Origin: Rubrivivax sp.
GTDB taxonomy: Bacteria; Pseudomonadota; Gammaproteobacteria; Burkholderiales; Burkholderiaceae
Direction of reading: 5' to 3'
NCBI GenBank assembly: GCA_004211235.1
Contig: SEEY01000333.1
Span: 1 to 5,160 of the forward strand
Length of the DNA stretch: 5,160 bases
Below the pieces are notes generated by a model that searched no databases, was not told the origin of the DNA, and saw only the letters and a list, made by a program, of their open reading frames with translations. The position numbers and the translations under genes were made by a program. Of the stretch, positions 1-5,160 are shown in pieces (the first letter of the stretch is position 1; each line of letters opens with the position of its first letter).

Positions 1-951
1 GAAGTAGTGGTCGAACTGCAGGTAGGGCCGGTAGTCGGCGGCGGCGGGGTCGATCTTCTGGTCGCGCAGCTTGTGGGCTGCCGGCGTCGTGATGCCGGTC
101 CTGAGGTTGTGGCGGTCGCCGCGGTCCAGGTAGCTCAACTGGGCGCCGCGCAGGTTGAACGCGGGCAGCTTGGCGTCCGATGAGGCGTCGGACAGGTCCA
201 CCAGCAGCGCGCCGCGCGCGCCGACGATCTCGACCTCGCTGCCCTTGACGACGGCCGCGGTGTTCTCCTCGACGCCCAGGCCCAGCGTGTAGCCGAGCGC
301 CCGCATGGCCGGCAGCATGCGGCCGATGCGCCCGCGCTTGAGGAAGTGCTGGTCGACGAACAGGCCCGGCATGACGAAGCCCAGGCCCTGGTCGTACTCG
401 CGCTTGTCGCGCCACTGGCCCTTGAGGATCTGCATGTTGTCCGGCGCGTCGCGGAACATGATGCGGCTCATGACGGCCGCACCCGCGCTGGTGCCGGCCA
501 CGACGCCGCCGTCGTCGAACACCTGGCGGATGGCCTTGAGCATCGCCGTCGGCTCGCCGCCAGGCTGCAGCGTGTCGACGATGAAGCCCTGCGCGCCGCC
601 GGAAAAGAACACGCCCTTGGACGCCGCGACCTTGGCGATCAGCCTGGGGTCGTTGAGGTTGGCCTGCCAGTCGACGTCCGTCTGGCGCGGCGCGACGGGG
701 ATGGCCTCGGCGTTGGCACCACGCCGGTTGAGCGCCGCGACGATCAGGCCGGCACTGCGCTCGGGGCTGGCCGAAGCGGTGGCGAACACGGCGATGCGGG
801 CGCCAGCCCCGCCGGCTTCATCGACGATGCGCTGCCAGACGGCGTCGTTGTCGCTCTTGGTCGCGCCGCCGATGACGATGGCCGTGCCGGCCTGGGCGGC
901 GAGGTGGATAAGGAAAAAGGCCGCCGCAGCGGCCGCGCGCAACATGTTCAT
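1..951 (-). CDS. Secreted cyanophycinase-like peptidase (family S51), C-terminus beyond left edge
   Basis: Reading from 951 to the left edge gives 317 codons with no stop, so the 3' end is missing. Residues 1-21 form a signal peptide (MNMLR, an Ala/Phe/Leu core, AQA before G22), so the product is probably exported. The mature part starts with a TAIVIGGA strand, followed by FFSGGAQ (115-121), the nucleophile elbow GTSAGA with Ser155, DQHF with His202, and GVEENTA with Glu228/Glu229. This order matches the Ser-His-Glu arrangement of cyanophycinases, which cut the Arg-Asp storage polymer cyanophycin into beta-Asp-Arg dipeptides. An extracytoplasmic form would degrade external polymer, as CphE-type enzymes do. 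Met3 at 945 is an alternative start. No good ribosome site is visible: a GAGG overlapping the upstream stop is about 20 bases away, so translation may be coupled to the gene before it. No cyanophycin synthetase gene is in the window, and related S51 peptidases remain possible. Confidence 0.88.
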   Translation of the reverse strand, partial: MNMLRAAAAAAFFLIHLAAQAGTAIVIGGATKSDNDAVWQRIVDEAGGAGARIAVFATASASPERSAGLIVAALNRRGANAEAIPVAPRQTDVDWQANLNDPRLIAKVAASKGVFFSGGAQGFIVDTLQPGGEPTAMLKAIRQVFDDGGVVAGTSAGAAVMSRIMFRDAPDNMQILKGQWRDKREYDQGLGFVMPGLFVDQHFLKRGRIGRMLPAMRALGYTLGLGVEENTAAVVKGSEVEIVGARGALLVDLSDASSDAKLPAFNLRGAQLSYLDRGDRHNLRTGITTPAAHKLRDQKIDPAAADYRPYLQFDHYF

Positions 952-973
952 GCCGCCATGATGGCAGCAGACC

Positions 974-1774
974 TCAGGCGGCGACTTGGGAGGCAATGCC
1001 TTCGCTGACGAAGACGCAGTCGCCCTGCTCGAACACGCGCACCTCTCCGGGCTGAAAGGCCGCCCAGGCCTCGTCATGCGTCAGCGGCTCGGTGGCCACC
1101 AGCGTCATGCGGTCGCGCGGGCCGTTCAGCAGGGCCAGGTCGACGCTGAGGTCGCCGTCCCGCAGGCGCACGTGGCCGAAAGGCGCCTGGCGGCGCAGCC
1201 AGTGCAGCTTGGTGGAGGCATGCGCCAGCATCGCCCGTCCGTCGGTCAGCAGCAGGTTGAAGCGGCCATGCTCGGCAATCTCGTGCAGCCAGGGCGTGAG
1301 CGTGGCGGCCAGCTCGGGCCAGGCGGGCGCCGCATCGCCGAAACGCTGTTGCAGCCGCTGCATCAGCCAGCAGAAGGCGCGCTCGCTGTCGGTCTGGCCG
1401 CTCGGGCGGAAGCTGCCGTCGAGCGCGGGATGGAAGTCCTTCAAATCGCCGTTGTGGGCAAACACCCAGGTGCGCCCGGCCCATTCGCGGCGGAAGGGGT
1501 GGCAGTTCTCGACGGCCCGCGCGCCCTGCGTGGCCTTGCGGATGTGGGCCAGGATGTTGCGGGCCGGCACCGGATGCTGGCCGTAGTGCGAGGCCAGGTC
1601 CGACTCCGCCGCCGGGCGATCCTCGACGACGACCTCGCAGCGCTCGCCTTCGTGGAAGGCCACGCCCCAGCCGTCGACATGGTCCGCCGTGCGCCCGCCG
1701 CGGGCAGCAAAGCCGCGCAACGAGAAGTTGGCCGCGGCCGGCAAATGGCTGTTGAGGGCGAAAAGCTCACACAT
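974..1774 (-). CDS. yafJ: Class II glutamine amidotransferase, YafJ family
   Basis: A complete 266-residue protein that begins MCELFALNS. Removal of Met1 would expose Cys2 as the N-terminal nucleophile of a class II (Ntn) glutaminase, which fixes this start. Other family marks are DGWGVAF (34-40), HIRKAT with Arg79 (77-82), ENCHPF (89-94), the oxyanion motif AHNGD (106-110), TDSERAFCWL (128-137), FNLLLTDGR (172-180) and LHWLRRQAPFG (190-200). These run colinear with E. coli YafJ over nearly the whole length. The family hydrolyses the glutamine side-chain amide; the acceptor for YafJ itself is not firmly known. There is no separate synthase domain. It lies 22 bases upstream of the cyanophycinase-like gene on the same strand, so co-transcription is likely. 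The bases before the ATG are pyrimidine-rich and contain no Shine-Dalgarno sequence. Confidence 0.93.
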   Translation of the reverse strand: MCELFALNSHLPAAANFSLRGFAARGGRTADHVDGWGVAFHEGERCEVVVEDRPAAESDLASHYGQHPVPARNILAHIRKATQGARAVENCHPFRREWAGRTWVFAHNGDLKDFHPALDGSFRPSGQTDSERAFCWLMQRLQQRFGDAAPAWPELAATLTPWLHEIAEHGRFNLLLTDGRAMLAHASTKLHWLRRQAPFGHVRLRDGDLSVDLALLNGPRDRMTLVATEPLTHDEAWAAFQPGEVRVFEQGDCVFVSEGIASQVAA

Positions 1775-1856
1775 CGGAGGTGGAGGGGCAGCTCGGTTGA
1801 AGGGAGAACGGCTGAAGTCTGAAGCGGGATGACCAAAACGCCAACGAAGCTTCCGT

Positions 1857-1868
1857 CATGAGCTCATG
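1857..1868. repeat. Perfect 12-base palindrome, possible operator
   Basis: CATGAGCTCATG reads the same on both strands. It sits about 83 bases before the yafJ start and about 186 bases before the LuxR-type start, inside the divergent intergenic region. A shorter perfect palindrome, GAAGCTTC, lies just before it at 1846-1853. A dimeric regulator could bind here, but no specific binder can be named from the sequence. Confidence 0.35.
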
Positions 1869-1953
1869 CCGTCGTGCTTTGTGCACACCCAAGGCCGTGC
1901 ATGCTGCGCAATCCCTAGTTCGCACTGTCGTTTTTGCCCGGTGACAGACCTCG

Positions 1954-1966
1954 GTGATTCGTTCAC
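1954..1966. promoter_or_regulatory. GTGA-N5-TCAC inverted repeat, possible CRP-like site
   Basis: GTGA (1954-1957) and TCAC (1963-1966) form an inverted repeat around TTCGT, upstream of the LuxR-type gene. The half-sites match the core of CRP-family operators (TGTGA-N6-TCACA), but the spacer is one base short and the outer T is missing. A CRP-like regulator is encoded about 0.9 kb downstream, so a link is conceivable but unproved. Confidence 0.25.
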
Positions 1967-2043
1967 AAACACATCCAGCAACATTTACGCCCGCCGCGAA
2001 ACGTGCTCTCCTACGCTGATAGGAAGGCTCGACGAACGGGCCC

Positions 2044-2048
2044 AGGAG
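2044..2048 (+). promoter_or_regulatory. Ribosome binding site of the LuxR-type gene
   Basis: AGGAG lies six bases before the ATG at 2055. It is the clearest Shine-Dalgarno sequence in the window. It decides the start codon, because the open frame continues upstream to an ATG at 1866 that has no comparable site and would add 63 residues of unlikely composition. Confidence 0.75.
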
Positions 2049-2054
2049 TGCGCC

Positions 2055-2735
2055 ATGTGGATGAACGAGTTTGTTCTGCCGGGCCAGAGCGCCGGCGCCC
2101 GCGAACGCCACGAGCGCCGGGGAGCCGCCTCGCTGACCAGCCAGTGGATGGGGCTGGTGCTGGAGGAGCTGGACCACGGTGTCGTGCTGCTCAACGGGGC
2201 CGGGCGCGTGCTGCACACCAACCTCGCCGCGCGCGCCGCGCTGGATGACAACCACCCGCTCGAGGTCGTCGGCCCGCACCTGAGGGCGCGCCTGCTGACC
2301 GATGCGGTGCCGCTGGCCGAGGCACTCGAGGGCGCCGAGGCGAGCGGCCGCCGCTGCCTGCTGCGCCTGGGCGACGACCGCGCGGCCTGCGGGCGCACCA
2401 ACGTGGTGGTCGTGCCCCTGAACCGGGACGTCAGCCAGGCGGCGGTGCTGCTGATCCTGGAGCGCCGCGAGCTCTGCGGAGATCTAGCGGCGCAGTGGTT
2501 CGCGCTGCGCTATCAGCTCACGCCGGCCGAGACCGAGGTGCTGAAGGCGCTGTCCAACGGCGTCAAGCCGACCGACGTCGCACAGCGCCAGGGCGTGGCC
2601 ATCTCAACCGTGCGCAGCCAGATCCAGAGCATCCGTGCCAAGAGCGGCGCCGACAGCATCGGCGAACTGATGCGCCAGCTCGCCCTGCTGCCGCCGCTGG
2701 TGTCGTCGCTGCGGCCGGCCAAACTGGTCAACTGA
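2055..2735 (+). CDS. LuxR-type HTH transcriptional regulator with a PAS-like N-terminus
   Basis: A 226-residue DNA-binding regulator. The C-terminal part (about 152-212) is a LuxR/GerE helix-turn-helix: LTPAETEVLKAL (155-166), then KPTDVAQRQGV (171-181), then the recognition helix around ISTVRSQIQSIRAKSGA (183-199). The N-terminal half has GVVLLNGAGRVLHTN (42-56) and a later strand VVVVPLNRD (117-125), which resemble a reduced PAS fold. There is no receiver domain with a phosphorylatable Asp, and no clear autoinducer-binding signature. The ligand or signal is therefore unknown. No transmembrane segment is seen, so it should be cytoplasmic. The start at 2055 follows a good AGGAG site. A CRP-like regulator gene begins 139 bases after its stop on the same strand, but the gap is too long to assume one transcript. 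Confidence 0.85.
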   Translation: MWMNEFVLPGQSAGARERHERRGAASLTSQWMGLVLEELDHGVVLLNGAGRVLHTNLAARAALDDNHPLEVVGPHLRARLLTDAVPLAEALEGAEASGRRCLLRLGDDRAACGRTNVVVVPLNRDVSQAAVLLILERRELCGDLAAQWFALRYQLTPAETEVLKALSNGVKPTDVAQRQGVAISTVRSQIQSIRAKSGADSIGELMRQLALLPPLVSSLRPAKLVN

Positions 2736-2874
2736 ACGCAGCTCATTTCAGCGGGGGTGCCGGTGCGGCGCCGGGCTCGACGCAGGCCGTCCCGCTCGCG
2801 CTCAGCGCAGCGAGACTGGGCGAGGGGCTAACATCCTGGCGCGCTGCAGGGCCCCATGCCCGCGGCGCTGCCGA

Positions 2875-3507
2875 ATGTCCGACGCCGCTCCCGATGACGA
2901 ACTCCTGGCCCTGCCGCCCGCGTTGCGCCTGCTTGCCGTGCGCGGCGTCGCGCGCAGTTACCGCAAGGATGTGGTGCTGATCGAGGAAGGCTCGGTCGGC
3001 GACAACCTCTACCTCATCCTGTCCGGCTCGCTGCGCGCCTACAGCAGCGATGCCCGCGGTCGCGAGATCACCTACGGCGTGTACGGCCCGGGGGAATACG
3101 TCGGCGAGATGAGCCTGGACGGCGGGCCCCGCTCGGCGAGCGTCATGACCGAGATGGCCAGTCGCCTCGTCATGGTCACGCGCGCCAGCCTGCTGACGCA
3201 CATCAGCGAGCACCCGGAGTTCGCCTTCGAACTGCTGACCAAGGTGATCCGCCGCGCCCGCGCGGCGACGCTGTCGACCAAGCAGCTGGCGCTGAACGAT
3301 GTCTACGGACGCTTGAAGAACCTCGTCGACGACGTCACCGGCGATGGCCGCCATCTGGAGCTGACCCATCAGGGCATCGCCCAGCGCCTGGGCTGCTCGC
3401 GCGAGATGGTGTCCAAGCTCGTCAAGGACCTGGAACTCGGCGGCTACCTGCGCCGTGTCGCGGCCGGTCAGTACCAACGCCTGAAAGCGCTGCCCGCGCG
3501 CTGGTGA
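2875..3507 (+). CDS. CRP/FNR-family transcriptional regulator
   Basis: A 210-residue regulator with the two usual parts. The cyclic-nucleotide-binding beta-roll spans about 15-115: GDNLYLILSGSLRAY (43-56) and GEMSLDGGPRSASV (77-90). Glu78, Arg86 and Ser87 sit where cAMP-binding CRP proteins hold the phosphate and ribose, so a nucleotide ligand is plausible. A dimer helix follows (about 112-135), then a winged HTH at 162-195 with CSREMVSKLVKDLE (174-187). Arg176, Glu177 and Lys181 line up with CRP Arg180, Glu181 and Arg185, suggesting a TGTGA-like half-site. FNR-type iron-sulfur cysteines are absent. Start choice: no in-frame ATG, GTG or TTG was found just upstream, and the ATG at 2875 lacks a good Shine-Dalgarno sequence. 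The 139 bases before it hold a weak -10-like TAACAT at 2829-2834 and no convincing terminator. Confidence 0.9.
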   Translation: MSDAAPDDELLALPPALRLLAVRGVARSYRKDVVLIEEGSVGDNLYLILSGSLRAYSSDARGREITYGVYGPGEYVGEMSLDGGPRSASVMTEMASRLVMVTRASLLTHISEHPEFAFELLTKVIRRARAATLSTKQLALNDVYGRLKNLVDDVTGDGRHLELTHQGIAQRLGCSREMVSKLVKDLELGGYLRRVAAGQYQRLKALPARW

Positions 3508-3510
3508 CGC

Positions 3511-3543
3511 CGGTTTCCCGGGCCGCAGCTCAGCGCGAAACCG
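3511..3543. terminator. Weak inverted repeat between convergent genes, possible bidirectional terminator
   Basis: CGGTTTC (3511-3517) pairs with GAAACCG (3537-3543) across a 19-base loop. It spans the 22-base gap between the CRP-like gene stop and the end of the metalloprotease gene, where a terminator would be expected. The loop is long and no clear T-run follows on either strand, so this may be chance or Rho-assisted. Confidence 0.22.
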
Positions 3544-4498
3544 CCTGGCCGCGCGGCGGCGCGATGGGAAAGCGCTGATCGGGTTTGCGGGCCCGGCTGT
3601 AGAGGCCCTGGACCTGCGGCAGGCTGGCGCGGATGTCCTGGATGCGCGTCGTGTTGGCCGGGTGGGTCGACAGCCACTGCGGCGGTGCGCCCTTGTTGGC
3701 CGACATCATCTTTTCCCACAGCCGCACGGCGGCGGCCGGGTCGTAGCCCGCGCGGGCCGACAGCTCGACGCCGACCAGATCGGCCTCGGACTCGTCATCC
3801 CGGCTGAAGCGCAGGTTCAGCAACTGGCCGCCGAGGCCGGCGGCATAGCGGCCCAGATTGCCGAGCCCGAACAGCGCCGACAGCGCCTCCACGCCGAGGT
3901 TGGTTGCGGCCGACTTGCCGACGCGCTCCCGCGCATGCTCGCGCAGGGCATGCGCCACCTCGTGGCCCATGATGGCGGCGACCTCGTCGTCCTCCAGCTG
4001 CAGCTTGTCGAGGATGCCGTAGTAGAAGGCGATCTTGCCGCCCGGCATGCAGAAGGCGTTCAGCTGCGGGCTGTCGAGCAGGTTGACCTCCCATTTCCAC
4101 TGCCGCGCGCGGTCGTTCCATTCATAGCTGAACGGGATGATGCGCTGGGCGATGTAGCGCAGCCGCTGGACCTGCGGATGCGCCATCGGCGCGAGCGCGC
4201 GCTGCTGGGCGGCCTGCTGCATCATCTGCGCGTACTGCTGGCTGCCGCCGCGCTCGATCTCGTCGGCCGAGATCAGGCCGGCAAACCGGCTCTTCGGGCC
4301 CACGTCGACGCCTTCGCGCGCCCAGGCCGGCAGCAGCGCTGCGGCACCGGTGGCCGCGAGAAGGCCCGTGAACAGGCGCCGACCGCGTCGGGCGGGCGGT
4401 GTGCAGCCTGCAGCGGCGCAATCGCAGGCGCCGAACTGGCGGCGCGGCGGGTCGGTGAACTGCAGGTCGTCGTGGACCTGGGAGTCGTCGGCTTGCAT
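3530..4498 (-). CDS. M48-family zinc metalloprotease with Tat-like signal
   Basis: A 322-residue protein. The catalytic motif HEVAH is at 179-183 (zinc ligands His179 and His183, catalytic Glu180), and ESEAD at 236-240 supplies the third ligand, Glu236. NAFCMPGGKIAFYYGIL (147-163) and STHPANTTRIQDIR (277-290) are typical of the BepA/LoiP-like periplasmic M48 peptidases that act in envelope protein quality control. No TPR domain follows, so it is shorter than BepA. An unusual leader of about 36 residues with CDCAAAGC (25-32) precedes RRGRRLFTGLLAATGAAALL (37-56). RRLF followed by a hydrophobic core and AWA (58-60) looks like a twin-arginine export signal. Start at 4498: the frame is open further upstream, but that would run into the flavin reductase gene. 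No Shine-Dalgarno is seen; CACAAT lies seven bases before the ATG. It converges with the CRP-like gene and diverges from the flavin reductase. Confidence 0.9.
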   Translation of the reverse strand: MQADDSQVHDDLQFTDPPRRQFGACDCAAAGCTPPARRGRRLFTGLLAATGAAALLPAWAREGVDVGPKSRFAGLISADEIERGGSQQYAQMMQQAAQQRALAPMAHPQVQRLRYIAQRIIPFSYEWNDRARQWKWEVNLLDSPQLNAFCMPGGKIAFYYGILDKLQLEDDEVAAIMGHEVAHALREHARERVGKSAATNLGVEALSALFGLGNLGRYAAGLGGQLLNLRFSRDDESEADLVGVELSARAGYDPAAAVRLWEKMMSANKGAPPQWLSTHPANTTRIQDIRASLPQVQGLYSRARKPDQRFPIAPPRGQAVSR

Positions 4499-4505
4499 GT
4501 CCGGG

Positions 4506-4511
4506 ATTGTG
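4506..4511 (-). promoter_or_regulatory. Candidate -10 element of the metalloprotease gene
   Basis: On the minus strand CACAAT stands seven bases before the ATG at 4498. It matches TATAAT at four of six positions. At that distance transcription would begin at or next to the start codon. No good -35 hexamer is seen 16-18 bases upstream. Confidence 0.35.
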
Positions 4512-4544
4512 CGATGGAGATGTCGGCCGGCTCGTAGGACTGGC

Positions 4545-4550
4545 GACAAT
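4545..4550 (+). promoter_or_regulatory. Candidate -10 element of the flavin reductase gene
   Basis: GACAAT stands six bases before the ATG at 4557 and matches TATAAT at four of six positions. It lies inside a small perfect inverted repeat, GGCGA-CAA-TCGCC (4542-4554). No Shine-Dalgarno and no good -35 hexamer are present, so a leaderless transcript starting at the A of the ATG is the simplest reading. Confidence 0.35.
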
Positions 4551-4556
4551 CGCCCG

Positions 4557-5033
4557 ATGGATCCCCAGCATTTCCGCGCGGCCCTCGGCATGTTCGCCAC
4601 CGGCGTGACCATCGTCACCGTGCGCTCGCCAGACGGCGGGCTCGTCGGCCTGACGGCCAATTCCTTCAACTCGGTGTCGCTGGATCCACCGCTGGTGCTG
4701 TGGAGCCTGGCGCGGCGCGCGGGCTCGCTGCCGACGTTCACGACCGGCACGCATTACGCGATCAACATCCTCGCGGCGGACCAGAAGGAGCTGGCCCAGC
4801 GCTTCGCGACGCGCGACATCGACCGCTTCGCCGGTGTCGCCTGGCGTGAGGGCGCGGGCGGTGCGCCGGTGCTGGACGGCGCCGTGGCCGTGTTCGAGTG
4901 TGCCAACCGCAGCCGCTACGAGGAGGGCGACCACGTCATCTTCGTCGGCGAGGTGGAGCGTTGCTCCTCGCGGCCCGGGGCGCAGCCGCTGATCTTCCAT
5001 GGCGGGCGGTACTTCACCGAGTTGCCGATCTGA
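4557..5033 (+). CDS. Flavin reductase family protein (FMN-binding split barrel)
   Basis: A 158-residue protein of the size usual for the small-component flavin reductases (HpaC type), which reduce FMN or FAD with NAD(P)H and pass the free reduced flavin to a partner monooxygenase. Family marks are FRAALGMFATGVTIVT (6-21), GLTANSFNSVSLDPPLVLW (31-49) for the flavin phosphate and ring, YAINIL (67-72), GDHVIFVGEV with His126 (124-133), and the C-terminal PLIFHGGRYF (144-153). It is soluble, with no signal peptide. No monooxygenase gene is next to it in this window, so its oxidase partner and substrate are unknown, and it could instead be a general flavin reductase. The N-terminal match supports the ATG at 4557 over open frame further upstream, which lies inside the divergent metalloprotease gene. 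Its last 20 bases overlap the truncated gene on the other strand. Confidence 0.92.
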   Translation: MDPQHFRAALGMFATGVTIVTVRSPDGGLVGLTANSFNSVSLDPPLVLWSLARRAGSLPTFTTGTHYAINILAADQKELAQRFATRDIDRFAGVAWREGAGGAPVLDGAVAVFECANRSRYEEGDHVIFVGEVERCSSRPGAQPLIFHGGRYFTELPI

Positions 5034-5160
5034 CGGTTTGTCGAATCCACTGCGCATCGAACGTCGTCATCTCGCCGGGCAGGTTGGCGTCATCGAACGT
5101 GGCGGTGTAGCGCAGCTTCTGGCCGGGCACCAGTTCCAGGTAACGCCCGCCGAAGCTGTG
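5014..5160 (-). pseudogene. Truncated SRPBCC (AHSA1-like) family gene, N-terminus beyond right edge
   Basis: The minus strand is open from the right edge to a TGA at 5014-5016, giving 48 visible residues. The first 31, HSFGGRYLELVPGQK through TFDDANLPGEM, match the central part of AHSA1/SRPBCC proteins related to the activator of Hsp90 ATPase and polyketide-cyclase-like folds. From memory, family members continue after NLPGEM with about 45-60 more residues, including a TEL-type strand, a QEG turn and a final CYLGWQESL helix. Here the match stops at about 5067 and is replaced by TTFDAQWIRQTVRSATR, whose end is antisense to the flavin reductase. I found no sign of the missing C-terminal motifs in the other minus-strand frames just downstream. 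The gene therefore looks broken, though a shortened but functional protein cannot be excluded because its start lies outside the window. Confidence 0.55.

Larger units (their letters stand above)
1775..2054. promoter_or_regulatory. Divergent intergenic region between yafJ and the LuxR-type gene
   Basis: These 280 bases hold no convincing gene and look less GC-rich than their surroundings, especially about 1820-1990. They must carry the promoters of both flanking genes. On the plus strand TTCACA (1962-1967) is a fair -35 candidate, but no good -10 stands at the right distance. A perfect 12-base palindrome lies at 1857-1868 and a GTGA-N5-TCAC inverted repeat at 1954-1966. CGGTGA occurs twice, at 1939 and 1952. 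Exact promoter positions cannot be assigned by eye. Confidence 0.5.

Noticed and set aside
948..959. Three-codon minus-strand reading frame (ATG GCG GCA TGA) overlapping the cyanophycinase start
   Set aside because: The ATGA overlap looks like a coupling device, but at three codons it may be chance and has no ribosome site of its own.
986..1822. Plus-strand open frame opposite yafJ
   Set aside because: Antisense shadow of a gene with complete catalytic motifs; no domain seen.
1925..1947. CTGTC/GACAG inverted repeat with a T-run in the loop
   Set aside because: The five-pair stem with a 13-base loop is too weak for a terminator, and the T-run is inside the loop rather than after the stem.
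1866..2054. Upstream extension of the LuxR-type gene to an ATG at 1866
   Set aside because: The extra 63 residues are of unlikely composition and lie in the promoter region; a good AGGAG site marks the ATG at 2055.
2732..2751. CTGAA/TTCAG inverted repeat just after the LuxR-type stop as a terminator
   Set aside because: The stem has only five pairs and no T-run follows; not distinguishable from chance.
2856..2897. Thirteen-codon plus-strand frame overlapping the CRP-like start
   Set aside because: It has a weak AGGG upstream, but no regulatory features such as repeated codons or a hairpin support a leader peptide.
2743..3477. Minus-strand open frame opposite the CRP-like gene
   Set aside because: It covers almost the whole CRP-like gene in antisense and shows no recognisable domain.
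3662..4537. Plus-strand open frame opposite the metalloprotease
   Set aside because: Low-complexity composition without motifs, fully antisense to a gene with intact HExxH and ExxAD motifs.
4499..4750. Upstream extension of the metalloprotease frame to 4750
   Set aside because: It runs antisense through the well-supported flavin reductase and would place a further 84 residues before the Tat-like signal.
4122..5057. Long minus-strand open frame antisense to the flavin reductase
   Set aside because: Its translation is rich in Arg, Pro and Ala with no family motif, and both genes it overlaps have clear conserved domains; typical of antisense frames in GC-rich DNA.

Overview
The window is a compact, very GC-rich stretch of bacterial chromosome. 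Strong G/C third-position codon use, weak or absent Shine-Dalgarno sites, and recognisable close families (YafJ-type amidotransferase, short LuxR regulator with a degenerate sensor, AHSA1-like SRPBCC protein) suggest a betaproteobacterium of the order Burkholderiales, perhaps the Rubrivivax/Leptothrix group. This placement is inferred from sequence style and has not been tested by a search. I see no rRNA, tRNA, CRISPR array, insertion sequence or phage gene.

Layout. On the minus strand at the left, a class II glutamine amidotransferase of the YafJ type (974-1774) is followed after 22 bases by a secreted cyanophycinase-like serine peptidase (951 down to the left edge, C-terminus cut off). The pair looks like a two-gene operon. 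A relatively AT-rich 280-base divergent region (1775-2054) separates it from two plus-strand regulators: a LuxR-type HTH protein (2055-2735) and a CRP/FNR-family protein (2875-3507). The second regulator converges on a minus-strand M48 zinc metalloprotease (3530-4498), with only 22 bases between the stop codons. A 58-base divergent gap then leads to a plus-strand flavin reductase (4557-5033). The right edge holds the truncated end of a minus-strand SRPBCC/AHSA1-type gene (5014-5160) that overlaps the flavin reductase stop.

How they work together. The only likely functional unit is the YafJ-cyanophycinase pair, where both products act on amide bonds. The two regulators may respond to separate signals; the LuxR-type protein has no recognisable response-regulator receiver, and the CRP-like protein keeps the cyclic-nucleotide phosphate-binding signature. 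The metalloprotease and flavin reductase share only a divergent promoter region, where each start codon lies 6-7 bases after an ACAAT-type -10-like hexamer. This suggests leaderless transcripts.

Nothing here amounts to a new multi-gene system. The points most worth a second look are the truncated SRPBCC gene, the paired leaderless-like starts, the cysteine cluster before the Tat-like signal of the M48 protease, and the palindromes in the 1775-2054 region.
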